Below are positions 1-12,059 of a stretch of DNA of 64,000 nucleotides, in pieces (position 1 is the first letter of the stretch; the number at the start of each line of letters is the position of its first letter). A program made the translations under genes and the position numbers. The DNA comes from Rhizophagus irregularis (lineage: Eukaryota > Glomeromycota > Glomeromycetes > Glomerales > Glomeraceae): positions 868,001 through 932,000 of the forward strand of contig NC_089433.1 in the NCBI RefSeq assembly GCF_026210795.1. Direction: 5' to 3'. The notes beneath the pieces are model-generated. The model worked only from the letters and a program-made list of their open reading frames with translations. It did not search any database and had not been told where the DNA came from.

Positions 1-62
1 TGAGAGTTAGAGTCGTATGGTAAAATATTAATTTACTTATAAAAGAATAGTATTTATTAATT

Positions 63-473
63 ATGATGTTCGTACAAAATTTAGGATTATTGATAATTTT
101 ATTATCTCTTATCAATACTTCCTATTCATATCCCCAACATAGAGTAGCGTTTAATCCACGAGGAGTTAATTCGGTTATAAATAGAATATGCATTCATTGG
201 TACGATTATCATCAAAATGAGATATCGACTGAATGCGACATACCAGCTGAACTCTTTTCATCAAAGACATCTCCAGCAAATTGGTCAATAGGATATAAAC
301 TCTCTATACATACAGTGGCTGGTACATTTCATAATGGCCCATATTTTTGGTGGGATGGCTGGGTAAATGGGATATATTGTAACGATATACATTTTCATTT
401 ACGAGAAGGTGGTTTAGTTGTTGTAGAAACTTTAAATAAGTCTATAGTTTATGATAAATGTTCCTGGGAATAA
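63..473 (+). CDS. small secreted protein, unknown function
   Basis: Single-exon ORF of 136 aa. The first 22 residues form a typical signal peptide: MMF start, a hydrophobic core (LGLLIILLSLI) and a small-residue cleavage region (NTSYS). The mature part has about 114 residues with four cysteines (ICIHW, TECDI, IYCND, DKCSW), which could form two disulfides, and is rich in Trp/His/Tyr (FWWDGW, HFHLRE). I do not recognise the family. Size, signal peptide and even Cys number fit a secreted fungal effector-type or extracellular protein, which is inference only. The start is the first ATG (the second codon is also ATG) after an AT-rich leader. No neighbour hints at function; the next feature on the right is a pseudogene on the other strand. 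Confidence 0.65.
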   Translation: MMFVQNLGLLIILLSLINTSYSYPQHRVAFNPRGVNSVINRICIHWYDYHQNEISTECDIPAELFSSKTSPANWSIGYKLSIHTVAGTFHNGPYFWWDGWVNGIYCNDIHFHLREGGLVVVETLNKSIVYDKCSWE

Positions 474-1750
474 TAAATCAGATGATTGATTACTATTGGA
501 AGAATTCACAGAAGTAATTGTATTTGTTTTAGTAATATATCCTGTAGTTTAGATAACAGAAAGTATTTTTCTTATTAAGTAGAAAAACAAATAGTTTAAT
601 TTTCTGTATAAAAATATTTGAAATCAAATTAATTATCTATATCTATTATATAAATTACCTGACTTGTTATTTGTGTTTTGTGAACAGGTTATGATTTATA
701 ATTTTGTTATATGATTTAATCAATAAAAACGAATACAATATAATTTGTATTCCGACTTTATTTATCTATTCCAAGAAATTTTTTCCAAACTTGTATCAAC
801 ATTTTCTCAATTAGTGATATTATAACATCTACTTTACAGGTGACATAAAAAAAATAAAGATAAATGAAATAATAAAGTAATGATAAAAAAATAAAAAATA
901 AAAAATGATAATATAAAAAAATGGCTAAGGCGGCCATCTAGGGCTTAGTTTTCCAGAAAAAAAAAATTTAAAATAATTTACTTTCATTAAAAGTATAGTA
1001 CTAGTATAGTCCGTTACATTACTAATGGAATTTTGCGTGTTACGAAAAATTGCCAAAGATCATGAAATTCCCAGGCAAATTTGCCTGCAATTTTATAATA
1101 CATAACACAAAATCATAATTCCCTGCATGCTCGTAAATAAATATTTCAATGACTTTTACATAAAAATTTAAGTAAAGAGCTTCATAAACCAATTTAAAAA
1201 TTTCGCATGCAAATTTGCCTGCGAGATATTTGCGATAATAATTTATTGCTAATTTTTGCTTATCACATAAAATTTAAATTTTCAAAATTGGATGCATTAT
1301 AGATGAAGAGTTGTGCAATGTTATGCCAATTTTGCCATATTATAATATGCTTAATATGGTTATGGGTCTAAATCGCGACGGGTCAAAATCCCGAATGGGT
1401 CAAAATCCCGACAGTTGGCCCGCGTTATGCAGAATTATGCGGAATCACGTGATATTTTGGCCAGCATTAGAATTCGAGATTTTGACCGGATCACGCTTAA
1501 TATATAGTAATTTAAATTCAAAAAGTTCGCAAGCAAATTTTGCCTGCGTTACAGATGAGGGGATAATTCAAAGAAATTGTATGTCGATAAGTTAAATTTA
1601 TTATTTTTATTCCAACTTTATCAATTAACCGCGTTCTGAGAATCTTCACCTCAAATGTTTAGTACATAAAATAATAAACCAGTGTGATAAATAAATTTAT
1701 TTAAATATATTAAAGATTTTATATATAAAAAAAAGGTTAATTTAAAATAA
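474..1750. other. intergenic, contains a degenerate GGTCAAAATC repeat
   Basis: No gene seen. At about 1372-1488 a short element carries two direct copies of GGGTCAAAATCCCGA and an inverted copy (GAGATTTTGACC), suggesting a degraded MITE. A 94-codon reading frame over it (1311-1595) is composed of this repeat and is not taken as a gene. The rest is AT-rich filler. Confidence 0.5.
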
Positions 1751-2763
1751 TTACTCGATTTTCTTAATACAGATACCGTAAGGACGTAAATTATTCCCAT
1801 CGGGTGAAATCTAATATTCACCGATTCCAGTTTCTATATTTGAAATTCTAATCAAATTCTCTGGGTTAACTCTATTTTGGAACACAACCAGATAGTCATC
1901 TCCTTCATAAGTAAATTTAATGGCATATTTAGATGCGACATCAATATCTGGAGTGGAATAAAATCTGTATCCAAATGGTAATGGTTTCTTACAAGAGAAA
2001 TTTCCATCTCTAGCGATTGAATTACAATTATGTTCGGCAGTTCCATGATAAGATACTATTAAAAATAAATGAATTGTTTGAACTTTGAAAGAAATTGACA
2101 TAGATAAGAGAAATTTACTATAAATAACAAATACCTGGCCACTCATCTTGTACTGAACTTGTTGGGAATTGTCTACTTTTATCAGCACCTAACCAAATGT
2201 TATCTTCATATTTATCAAGAACATTGATAGCAAATCTCTTCCAACCACAAGGTCGTTTATACCTAAAATCTCCCCGCATAAAAGTTTCTCCATTATCATT
2301 TACATCCGTAAAATCACGATCATATTTTGGAGCAATATGATTAGATTGAAAGTGTAAAGCTACAATCACTGCTGTCGTCATCTCTTAATTTCAAAACTAA
2401 TTGTAGCGTAGAATTATCTTGCATATCGTAATCTGTTAGAGTACGTTCATCTTCAAGTTGTTTGTCGTCAAGAACAAATCTTGTTTGATCTGGTGATACA
2501 CCTTCAATTGGAATTCTCGCCTTTACTTGATCAAGTGTATCATTGAAATCAACATATAATGATACAGTCATACCGGATAATGTTTCAACGTATATATCTC
2601 CATCTCGGGGTGATGTATATACTTTACCTCCAACTAAAAAAGACTTATTATTATATTTAATACATTCCCCAATTTTTTCTTTAGAATTATCATCATGAGT
2701 AGCAATTTTATTGTTATTGTTCGTAATAGCACTTAATGCTGTGGCTAAAAGTGAGTTTTACAT
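1751..2763 (-). pseudogene. ubiquitin-like + ART/PARP-like fusion protein, broken
   Basis: Reading leftwards: an acidic/Asn-rich leader, then about 65 residues with ubiquitin-fold character ([28 protein letters not shown]), then a second domain (DFTDVNDNGETFMRG, RPCGWKRFA, EWP-VSYHGT, FYSTPDIDVASKYA, VVFQNRVNP) resembling ADP-ribosyltransferase-like folds (YHGT...YSTPDI...). A clean intron, GTATTT..AATAG at 2134-2056, joins EWP to VSYHGT. At least three lesions are visible. TAA directly follows the ATG at 2763. A frame change lies between the ubiquitin-like part (ending KLRDDDSSD) and the second domain near 2350-2390. A TAG replaces the expected Trp after GIGEY at about 1810, beyond which ISPDGNNLRPYGICIKKIE continues in frame to TAA at 1751. 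The family is known from glomeromycotan genomes; the ART function is inferred from motif resemblance. Confidence 0.7.
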
Positions 2764-3398
2764 TTTCAATTATTAATGAATAGTAAATATTTTTATCAAA
2801 AACGCTTCATTTATATATACATATGGTTTTATACCTATTTTATATAATATATAATATATTAAGCTTATAATGTTCTACTTATGTTTATTAATCATAAGTT
2901 TTTAAGTCATAATAGATCATAAACAGATTAGCATGAAAAAATAAATTGGTCTTTAATAAACCTTTTAATGATTTAAAACGCATCATTAGGAAACCAAATA
3001 TAATAAAGAATGAACTAAATTTCTTGATTTGTAGTAAGTTATTCATCTCAATTTCATGCTTTTTCTTCATTCCTGCTTTTTTTATTACTCGATTTACTAT
3101 TTATATATATAATTGAAGATCAATATGTTTACATATTCAGCAGAATATCAAGAATTCATTATCAGGAACGTCACGTGCACACACATAAATACGCGTCGAT
3201 CCTACTTTAATGCACTAACGTGATCATATTACAATTGTTACAATTGACTCCTGATGTGTCCGTAGGGGTAACCATTAATAGTTAGTGGAAATTGAAAGTC
3301 ATAGTCCGATCAGGAATACTGCGGTGACCAATTATCATAGGTCATTAAAATCCCGCATATTTGCTAATCGACAGAACAATAACATAATTTAAAATTAC
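2764..3398. other. intergenic
   Basis: No gene supported. A 60-codon frame at 2888-3070 (minus) has a hydrophobic stretch but no other support. The stretch 3100-3398 lies just beyond the last recognisable exon of the multicopper oxidase remnant; I looked there for the missing HCH-type copper motif and did not find it. Confidence 0.5.
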
Positions 3399-5187
3399 CA
3401 TGTGAAACGGGTGGTCTCCTTCGTCAGTATCTAAACGAACGTGTTATTTAAAATCTCTTTTAAATAATAATTAAAAATAACCATGATAATTATCCTTAGT
3501 GATAAAAGTAATATCAACTACTTCTCCAGGAGTATCAAAAATATAGGCATTTCTATCTCGTGGCAAGTTATTCGCTTTTCCTGCAAAGATTCTTGATAAT
3601 GTCGGAAATTTTATATCGGGCACATAAGAAGATTCATTAAAAAAAGCTCTAACAACCCCTGATGAATCATTATGAAAAGCGATTGTAAGTTCCATCTCTT
3701 TTGTTGCTTTAGGAAGGTTTTCTTCATATAATGGCTGTAAAGTTTCATGTTTTAAATCAATACATTCTTCCAAGAAATCTTTCCATGGTACGTCCTTTGG
3801 CGCAGAATCTTCTGGGGCTCCATCATAATGTACAATAGCTTTTACAATTGAAAGTTTTTTGGCATCGTCTGGCATACATTTCTTTTGAAATTCCGATCGC
3901 ATTATATAATTATCAACAGGTTGGTTTACGGTAACAATAACGGAATATCTCTGAGCAACATTGATAGGAAGACGATGAATCTTATTTCGTTTAGTATAGG
4001 AACCTTCTACTTCTATAACTTCCATTTCATGTTTATCAATTGAAAAGAAGAATGCCGAAAATGCGCTGAAAGATAAGAGGTTATGAAACAACACATAATG
4101 AATTATTAAAATTTTAAATTGTATTGATACTATAATGACGTAAATACGTAAATTTACCTAGTATTAATGATACGAAGACGATATCTTTTATTAGAAACAA
4201 ATTCAAATTTAGCAAGACCAGAATTATCCACGCATTTGGATACATGTGGAGCTTGTGAACAATCGAAATTATTTTTTCCGTTGATCTATCCGTTATCGGG
4301 AACTAAACAAGAGTTTAAATTAACGCCATGCGTCTATTGCGTCATTGTATGATGACATTTCTTATTGTCCTTACCTGCCTAATATAAATTATTAATAATG
4401 TAAATTTTTTATTAAAAATATAAATATAAATATAAATCAATTAACATGAAATTAAAACAATTGTAGATCAACTTTAATTTACCTCATCGCCTTCGCTTGA
4501 AGGAGTCAAGAATTTTTTTAATAAAATTTCTGATTCCGTGTGATGATAATCAGTCAACATGACGATGATTTCCTCATCGTATTCATTTAAATACGGGTCA
4601 TCAGGATCGTGAATGACTGATAAAATGAAAATGAAAAAAAAGCGTTTTAAAATTCCAAAAAAAAAAAATAGTCGACTTAAATATGAATTATTAACTTACT
4701 TAACGCTCCAACAACTCCCATCGACATATTGCGTCAATGCGTGTGAATGGCTAAAATTCGGTGATATCACGTTAGACATTTCAGTTTCACCATTCAAAAA
4801 GAAAATTGTATATACTTACTACCAATAAGTGCCGGCTTGATCAGGAACAGTAAAATCATAAGTAAATGCGTAATTGTCTGGTATCAAACATTGAGTCTGA
4901 CAATGTTATATATTACCAGTGAACGAGAAACGGAAATATAGAATTAGAATGTGTAAGTTACGTAAAGACGCTTATTTAAGAACATGAATTGATTGAACTC
5001 ACTTGTCCTGCCACCCCGTCAAACCTAAAAATTGATTATAAATTAGTCATTTATTTTAATAAAAAAAAATCATTAACTATAGCCGATAATTACATACCAA
5101 GGAGTCCCTCTTTGGAACACTCCATGTGCGTGAATGAATTGCTGGAGATATTTATTTGTTAATAAATAATTATTCAATAAACATACC

Positions 5188-6753
5188 CCCTATAAGAAAT
5201 ATGTATACGGAAAGGATACGTTTTGTATACATTTTATGTACGTTTCTATAGATTCCGTATACAAATTCCGTGTATTTAATAAGCAATTCATTTTTGAACA
5301 TCTTTTAAAAAAACTAATGTATACAAAATGTATACGGAAAAAATTAATCATGCGGAATGTATACGGAATTTTTAAACTTAATATTTTTAGAAAATAATTT
5401 TACAAAAATCTCGTATCATAACACGAGATCACGTGATTGTTTATTGTTTTGTTATGATACGTTTATTTGTTATTTTTTTCTAAATTTTTCTTCTTTTCTT
5501 CGTCAATCGTTTAAAAAAAAAATTTTTTTTTTTTTTGTGCCTCATTTTAAAAAATTTTTTTTCATCACTCTTCTTTAAAAAAAAAATTTTTTTGATTTTA
5601 TTCTTTTATTCCCACTCTTCTTTTTTTAAAAAAAATTTCTTCTTTCTATTTCTATTTCCTCTTTATAAAAAATTTTTTATTTTTCTAACTTTGACGTCCT
5701 CCCTTTAAAAAAAAAAATTTTTTTAACTTTCCTAACTTCGTTACCCTCTTTAAAATTTTTTTTTTTTTTGATTTATTCTTTATTCCCTTTTCTTTTTTAT
5801 TTATATTTATCCCTTTTTTTTTATTTCATAGGCCAGCAGATTTTTTTTTGTGAGAGGATTCAGTTTCTTTTTTCTTTTTTGTAGATCAGTTTGAGAGTCC
5901 TTTAGGTTGTTTCAGTTTTATTGCTTCAGAGTCTTCTTTTTTTGTAGGTCAGTATTGGATTTATTTTGTTGTTTTGGTTTCTTTTTCATCAGATGCTTCA
6001 TAATTCTTTTCTTTTATGTAGGTCAGACATTCTGGAGTTCTCTTTCTTTTTTTGTAGGAATGCTGGCCTTTGGTGACTTGGACGATTGCAGATACTATAT
6101 GAAGGGGGGTTTGTTTCCAATTAAGTTAGACATTCTTATGTTTCTTTTTTTTGTTTTTTAGGTTGTTTGACTCCAAATGAACCTGAACTTACAGATAATT
6201 TTGGTTGCAATAGGGTGGTTTTAATAAAGAGGGAATTTTCATAATATATTTGTATTTCGTTTATTTTTTATTTTTTATTTAATTTAATAAAGTAAAATTA
6301 GATTTATGTAAATACAATTATAGTAAACTGTAATACAAATAGTAAATTCAGTGACCAAATCGTATAAATTTCGTGATAAAATCAGTATGAATCCCGTGCA
6401 AATTCCGTATCCAAACCATATTTTTAGTGATACGGAATAGTGCTTCGATCCGGATGGGTTTTTAACGGATCAATCCGCGGTTTACTACGGTTTGGCAACG
6501 GTTTATTTGAGTTGGAGCTATAAGTTTGGCCAAAATTAATAAAATTTGAAGAAGAATAATTTTTTCAAATCTGACAAAAATTATAGTTTGACAAAAATAA
6601 TAGAAAAATGTTGTGATCCTAATCAACGGATCAATCCGGATAGAAGCACTAATACGTAATTGTGCATTTTTCCGTATCCTATTATGATACGTTATTTCTA
6701 AGGAAAAAACCGTATAAAAACTTTATAAAAACGTATCCAATTTTTTTATAGGG
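5188..6753. mobile_element. non-autonomous DNA transposon, CCCTATAA family, copy 1
   Basis: Starts CCCTATAAG and ends TTTTTTTATAGGG, flanked by a 3-bp duplication ACC (5185-5187 and 6754-6756). No transposase is present. The left 200 bp repeats ATGTATACGGA motifs; the middle is alternating T-runs and short A-runs (5500-5850); 5830-6180 has repeated TTTTTGTAGG/GGTCAG units; the right end repeats CGTAT-type motifs. It sits in intron 1 of the multicopper oxidase remnant. A closely similar copy spans 46612-49356 (itself interrupted), and short relatives lie at 18238-18404 and 49721-49971. The 3-bp duplication would fit CACTA- or PIF/Harbinger-type transposases; which one is not shown here. Confidence 0.85.
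6438..6651. mobile_element. hAT-type MITE nested in CCCTATAA copy 1
   Basis: 214 bp with terminal inverted repeats TAGTGCTTCGATCCGG / CCGGATAGAAGCACTA and an 8-bp duplication ATACGGAA / ATACGTAA (one mismatch). The homologous position in copy 2 (between 49260 and 49261) is an empty site, which confirms the borders. Its termini match those of the 1.1-kb elements at 9776 and 36540, so it is probably an internally deleted member of the same family. Confidence 0.85.
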
Positions 6754-7061
6754 ACCAAGAAAAACTTCCTTTGTAACTTACATGTTGGTTCTCCTAATTC
6801 ATTACGAACGTTTATTACAATACGATCTCCTTTTTTGGCTTCTATAGTTGGACCAGGGTATTGCCCATTAATAGTTGCCAAGCTACGAGTAAATCCATCC
6901 GGGGCTAAAGTAACTCTTTTTAAAGTGAGATCGAAAATATTTTTTTTTGGCTCACAATTCCGGGATTTAATAAGTTCTTGGTTCAAAATTGGCTTAGATA
7001 AAACTAAAGTTGCCCAAAAAATAACGCAAAAAAGATGAACAAATAATTTATAAAAAATCAT

Positions 7062-8885
7062 GACAATTCGATTGTTAATTCAAATGAATTGGTCGATGAT
7101 TTGAAAATTTCTTGGTATTTTTATTAGTTTTTTTGGCAAGGTCACAAATTTTTGGGACAATAAATTCGCTTCTCACTTAATTGTCTTTATGCACATCCAT
7201 TGTGGTGTTATAATTACGCACACGACCTTTAGGCTAGACTGAAAGGTGAAACATCTAAAAATAGCTCTTTTTTTGTCTTTTTTAAAATATTCGTACATAT
7301 AATGAAATAAATGATTTCCTATAGATAGAAATCTGATTCTGTATACGGAATTGACGAAGATCTTCAAATGTTTTTCTTGCCAATTTGCAAGGTAACATGG
7401 GTGCATGGGTGACGCCTACTGACCATTTATGGTCCGGTTATATTGCATTTTTCCTCGAACGCTTCTTCTGAAGAATGTTACGAGTTCCGGTGTTGTTAAG
7501 AATCTTTCTTTCAATACTGGATTAAAGGGCATGGTATTTCTACGAGCGATCAACCGAAAAGTATATATATAAAGGAAGTTTGCGTAAGATTTTCAAATCA
7601 AATTATTTACGTAAACTTGTAAATTTAGTAAGTCGGTAATTCCAGAAATGAAAAGTTGCTTATTTTAATATTTTATGCCACGTGTATTATGTATTCTGAA
7701 GACGTTCCCATTTGACATTACAAATACTTAGGGGATGGCCAGAAATGACGTAATTTAAATTTTAGGATTTTTGATCCCCCCCTCCCTATGTCATCATTCA
7801 TTTTAGGAAATGACACACTCTTAACCCCTTAGGAAATGACGTCATTTCTGGCCATCCACACATTCACTCCTGTTGTACTTTGATATATCTATTATTTTGA
7901 TTATTTTGTTAATCAGAATATCAGATCATCAGATTTCCCTAAACCGTTTTTAACCATTAAATGACCGTAATTCAACTCCAAACTTCATAAAGTCGGTCTT
8001 ATGATCTTAATATCATACATAAAAATGAAAAGATTTTATTTTTTTCTTTAAGTAAATTTACTTTAAAATAGTCTCATTTTATTATTAATTTGGCAATGAA
8101 ATATTTTATAAAATTTCAGCAAAATCAGCAAAATCAGCAAAAATACATCATATCCAGCTGTTACACTGCATAATCTGATGTATAAATGTAAAATAACAAC
8201 CTTCTAACGGTTATAAAATAATAACTAAAAAAAATCATAATGTTCAATGAAGTTGCAGGTCCCAGGAATATACTGCATGTAAAAGGGTCAGTGAGTTTCA
8301 AAATAATCATACAGTATCTTTCCTTTGTGATAATTCTCGCTGAAATACTGACTGATGTTACTATAATTCCGGCCCTGAAAAAGATGCGTTCAGATTTTTT
8401 TTTTTTTTTGACACAACCTTATCCTTAAAGTCGCCCGGAAAAGATCAGGATCGGTGGATTCGTGCAACAATCGGTAGATTCGGCAAAATAGTGTTTCAGA
8501 ACCGAGAGGTAACAAGAGATCGGCACTCATTTACTATTAGCTCTGGCCAGAATTACATAATGTGGAATTATCCAAAAAAAAAAGAATGTTAACTTTACGC
8601 AAACTTTGACACTTTGTATACTTTTTATGTATTGCTCGGAGTCCTAGTATTTCCCTGATTTGACCTGGTTTAAAAATCGTATCTATGTACCAAAACGATC
8701 GGCGATCTTGAATGCTACGGTATAACCAATATACCTTGTATCACTCTGATTTGCGTTTAAGTTTACAAAAAAGGAAAAATTATAATTAATAAAAATTTGT
8801 AAAACCATATGTTTCTTATATTTGTAACACAATCATACGTCTTCTTTTAAAATTTTAAATCTTTTTAAAAAAAAAGAAACCAAAA
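7062..8885. other. intergenic with one MITE
   Basis: Apart from the MITE at 7733-7857 nothing recognisable. Reading frames at 7173-7406 (minus) and 8240-8428 (plus) have no family resemblance or coding bias and are not called. Confidence 0.5.
7733..7857. mobile_element. MITE, 125 bp
   Basis: Perfect 19-bp terminal inverted repeats, GGATGGCCAGAAATGACGT at the left and its complement at the right, enclosing a short AT-rich/C-rich centre with further copies of the AAATGAC motif. No clear target duplication. Confidence 0.7.
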
Positions 8886-9340
8886 ATGTCTCAACTTCCC
8901 GCTGATTGTTTGTATGAGATTTTCAAATACTTAGAAAATGATAAAGTTACTTTAAATTCATGTATATTAGTTAATCGATTTTGGTGTGAGGTTTCGGTGA
9001 GGATTTTTTGGAGAAATGTTTGGAATTAAAATACTTTAAATTTTAGAACTTTAATTGCTTGCCTTTCAAACAAGTCATAAGAAATTTTATGTGAGAATGG
9101 AATTATTATTTCGACCCCAACTTCAAAATTTCCAACTTACAATTATGCATCATTTTGTAAAGTTTTATCAGTTGAACAAGTTTTATAATAAGATAAATTT
9201 ACTTCTTAAAAGAACTATTTCATCAAAAGATTCCAATAATATTAAACATATGTTACCAATAGTAGTACAAGAAATATTTAAATTGTTTATAAAACATGTA
9301 TCTTCTTTAAAAAAATTAGAAATATTATCATTTTGTCAAT
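8886..9340 (+). pseudogene. F-box protein remnant
   Basis: From the ATG at 8886 the reading MSQLPADCLYEIFKYLEND, LVNRFWCEVSVRIFWRNVW is the classic F-box start of the expanded F-box/LRR family of glomeromycotan fungi; F-box proteins recruit substrates to SCF ubiquitin ligases. A stop (TAA) follows NVWN. Family-like sequence continues in shifted frames: TLIACLSNKS near 9045, then a frame from 9055 with MHHFVKFYQL and VVQEIFKLFIKHVSSLKKLEIL. It is abruptly replaced after about 9340 by a CCCGAC-type repeat. Frameshifts, stops and the 3' truncation make it a pseudogene. Confidence 0.7.
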
Positions 9341-9545
9341 GGCAATCTCCACCCAATGTCGGACAACTTCCCGACAACCTTTTTTCCGACATACCCTTTA
9401 CCCGACAACGATTACCCGACAAGACATATTCCCGAATGAACATTTTACCGACATGACACATTCCCTAATGGACATTATACCGACATGCTATTTTTCCTGA
9501 CATGACATTATCCCAACAACACATATCCCGACAGACATTTTCCTG
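9341..9545. repeat. degenerate CCCGACA/CCGACATG repeat tract
   Basis: About 15 imperfect copies of (C)CCGACA or CCCGAATG spaced 10-20 bp apart. The tract terminates the F-box remnant. It could be part of a larger repeat whose borders I cannot define. Confidence 0.55.
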
Positions 9546-9775
9546 ATTAAAAAAAAGTGATTTCCCAATTATTTAAGATAAAACATATGGAGAAAATTTT
9601 TATTATTTGTTTATTCATATTTATTTTAATAAAAATTCGCAATTTCATGTATACTGTATATTTGGGTATATATAAAATGTCCATGAAACAATGCAATTGA
9701 AACATGCTGCTTTTTTAACGTAATCTTTCCTGGTATCATACTTTATTTTTAACGCGATAAAGATCGATTTGCGGA

Positions 9776-10871
9776 TAGTGCTTCGACCCGGATGAAAACC
9801 GTCATCCGGATTACACAAAAAAAAAATCCGGATTATATCCGGATTGACCCGGATTTTGAATCCGGATCAGATAATCCGGATAGAAACCGGAAACCGGATT
9901 GGATTTACAAATGATCGGCAATAATTCTGGCCAGAATTCATAACGCCGGCCAGAATTACAAATTGTGTAACATTAAATTTTCATGCCAGCCGATAAAAAA
10001 TTTTTTGCCCGGTGGCTAAACTATTTTCTCGGTGTCACGTGATCTTAATTTCGGCCAGAATTACAAATTTGGCCAAAATTATCCAAGACCACGAAATTTA
10101 CATAATTCCAATTTCATTAAATACTTTTCTTTAAAACAATTTCATATTATTTCAGCATTGTCTCAGACTATTGTTTAACATTTCTTTGTAAATTAACTAA
10201 TTATGAAATTTTAAACAAGATATTTTTATATACAGCTAAAGATTACTATAAATAGATGTGTTGGGTTAGTAAGGCAATTTTTTAAGGATTTGTTTCTTCT
10301 TTCAAAAATTAAAGAATCATTTGAATCAAATTACATAACACTAGTTTTAATTTTTAAAAAAAGTTGTTATAATTATATAAATTTATAATATTGAACAATT
10401 TTTCATTTTAAAACAATAATTATTATTTTGTTGTAACAAAAATAATATAAAGTTTTTTTTCTTTTGAACGTTTGAATGTGAAATCTAAAATTATTTGTTA
10501 TTTGTTAATGTATAAATTTAAATAAACAAATCTGATACAAACTTCAATAAATAAATTATAATTGAAAAATCTTCTTAAACTTACTGTATTAAAAAGTTTA
10601 ATAACAAATATAAATTTAATAAATTTTAATAAAAAAATTGGTATTAGGCGCAAAAATAATTAGCCATAATATCATTTAGATATAGATCTTTATGGATCAG
10701 CAAAATTATTATTAATAAAAAAAAAAATAATAAAAATTTCATCCGGATTCCGGGTCAAACCGGATATTTTTCATCCGGTTTATAATCCGGATGAAAACCG
10801 TGAAAATCCGGATATCCGAAAAAAAAAATCCGGATCAATCCGGATTGATCCGGATACGGGTCGAGGCACTA
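9776..10871. mobile_element. non-autonomous hAT element, 1.1 kb, copy A
   Basis: 1,096 bp from TAGTGCTTCGACCCGG to CGGGTCGAGGCACTA with a perfect 8-bp duplication TTTGCGGA on both sides (9768-9775, 10872-10879). Both ends are arrays of ATCCGGAT-type motifs; a block of GGCCAGAATTAC motifs lies inside the left end; the centre is AT-rich with no transposase. Almost identical, in opposite orientation, to 36540-37637. Confidence 0.9.
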
Positions 10872-10879
10872 TTTGCGGA

Positions 10880-12059
10880 CATTAAAAAATATCAGTGATT
10901 ACATAAATAATATTAACGTGCGTCATCTTGTTTAATGAATTTAGGATTCCAGCTTTATTAAATACGTTAACTAACAATTTCTAGATTGTTTATTTATTAA
11001 ACTGACCTTAACTCTCCTCTCAAATGTTCATTAATTAACAAAACTTGTCTCAGTCAATGTATTACAATGTGTAAATATCATCTTCGAATTTGGATTTTAG
11101 CGAGCAAATAAGTCTTTTCAGAATTACATATTTCGTCTGAATCCTGCAAAGATAACGAGAAATTATCTGCAAATCCATTTGAAACATTTAAAAATATTTA
11201 ACACAACGAAATATTGCTATTCAAAAATATGCTTGCTTCGTTAATAATAAATCTTTTGAATACTTTAGACAAATTAAATTTTTATGACTCATTGACTCTA
11301 TAAAAAAAATCTCCAATGAAAGAAATTATATTTCATTGTTATTTACTATTTCTAATTCGCAAATTTACAAGAGCTTGAACAGACAGACAGTCAGTGATGA
11401 CAAATGACCAGGTCATTTGGCCATTTTGGAATTGACCTTCGAATGACATGTCATTTGGGTCATTTGTCATTCGAGTTATTTAGAATTAATTCAGGCCAAA
11501 TTTATGATGCCGGTCAGCATTAAAATTCATATTATCAAGTGATATATATTTATCCTCGAAACAATGAAATTACATAGATAATTTTGGTCAGAATTATGAT
11601 GTAATTTTTAAATGACTAGGTCAAATGTCAGAATTGAAGATTTGTTACATCATGTTAGTTTTTTATAATTAATAATTTTAAAGTTCAACGTACTTGATCG
11701 AGATATGTATTAGATATTTTAGAAATCAATGAAAGAACTGTATTTTGATGAAACGTAATAGTTCATAGTTCATTAAATTTGCCTATCGCAAAGTTAAAAG
11801 CTATTTATTTATACCATCTAGAACTGCATAAAGTATCCCCCTTGAACGTACGGGTCCGATTTTATAAGATCTAGTATGTATTATTCATAGTATCATTAAA
11901 TTACGGTATAATATATTCCCCCCTTAATGCTAGCAAATCAATGTTTGATTTCTGGTCAAACTTACATATCCTCATATAATATCCAGTATCTACAGAGTTC
12001 GTTTCTTAAACTCTTATTTTATTTAACAAAAAAATTAATACCTTATAAAAATTTATGCT
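10880..12059. other. intergenic with a possible MITE
   Basis: At about 11395-11640 AAATGACCAGGTCATTTGG and related inverted/direct copies (GACATGTCATTTGG, AAATGACTAGGTC) suggest a small palindromic element. Otherwise nothing is recognised. Confidence 0.45.

Larger units (their letters stand above)
3399..7061 (-). pseudogene. multicopper oxidase (laccase/ferroxidase-like), broken and 3'-truncated
   Basis: Nine exons can be followed: 7061-6782, 5141-5098, 5024-5003, 4896-4820, 4750-4700, 4616-4483, 4378-4158, 4065-3482 and 3430-3399, nearly all with GT..AG borders. Exon 1 encodes a signal peptide and the first cupredoxin start (NGQYPGPTIEAKKGDRIVI). Exon 2 gives a copper motif IHAHG-VFQRGTPW (usually HWHG). 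Exons 3-5 give FDGVAGQ, TQCLIPD, GTYWYHSH and YVDG. Exon 8 holds the second cupredoxin domain. Exon 9 gives the start of the third copper motif, DEGDHPFHM. Lesions: exon 1 to exon 2 phase mismatch; one extra G in exon 5 (GATGGGAGTT); an in-frame TAG in exon 7 (PDNG*INGK); no HCHxxWH end. Intron 1 contains a 1,566-bp transposon. These enzymes oxidise phenols or Fe(II) outside the cell; this copy cannot make one. Confidence 0.8.

Noticed and set aside
1311-1595. 94-aa protein
   Set aside because: Made of GGGTCAAAATCCCGA repeats; no family resemblance.
5357-6161. Two Phe-rich ORFs (5357-5578, 5907-6161)
   Set aside because: Lie in T-rich parts of the CCCTATAA element and are not conserved as frames in copy 2.
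6835-7038. 67-aa plus-strand ORF
   Set aside because: Antisense shadow of the signal-peptide exon of the multicopper oxidase remnant.
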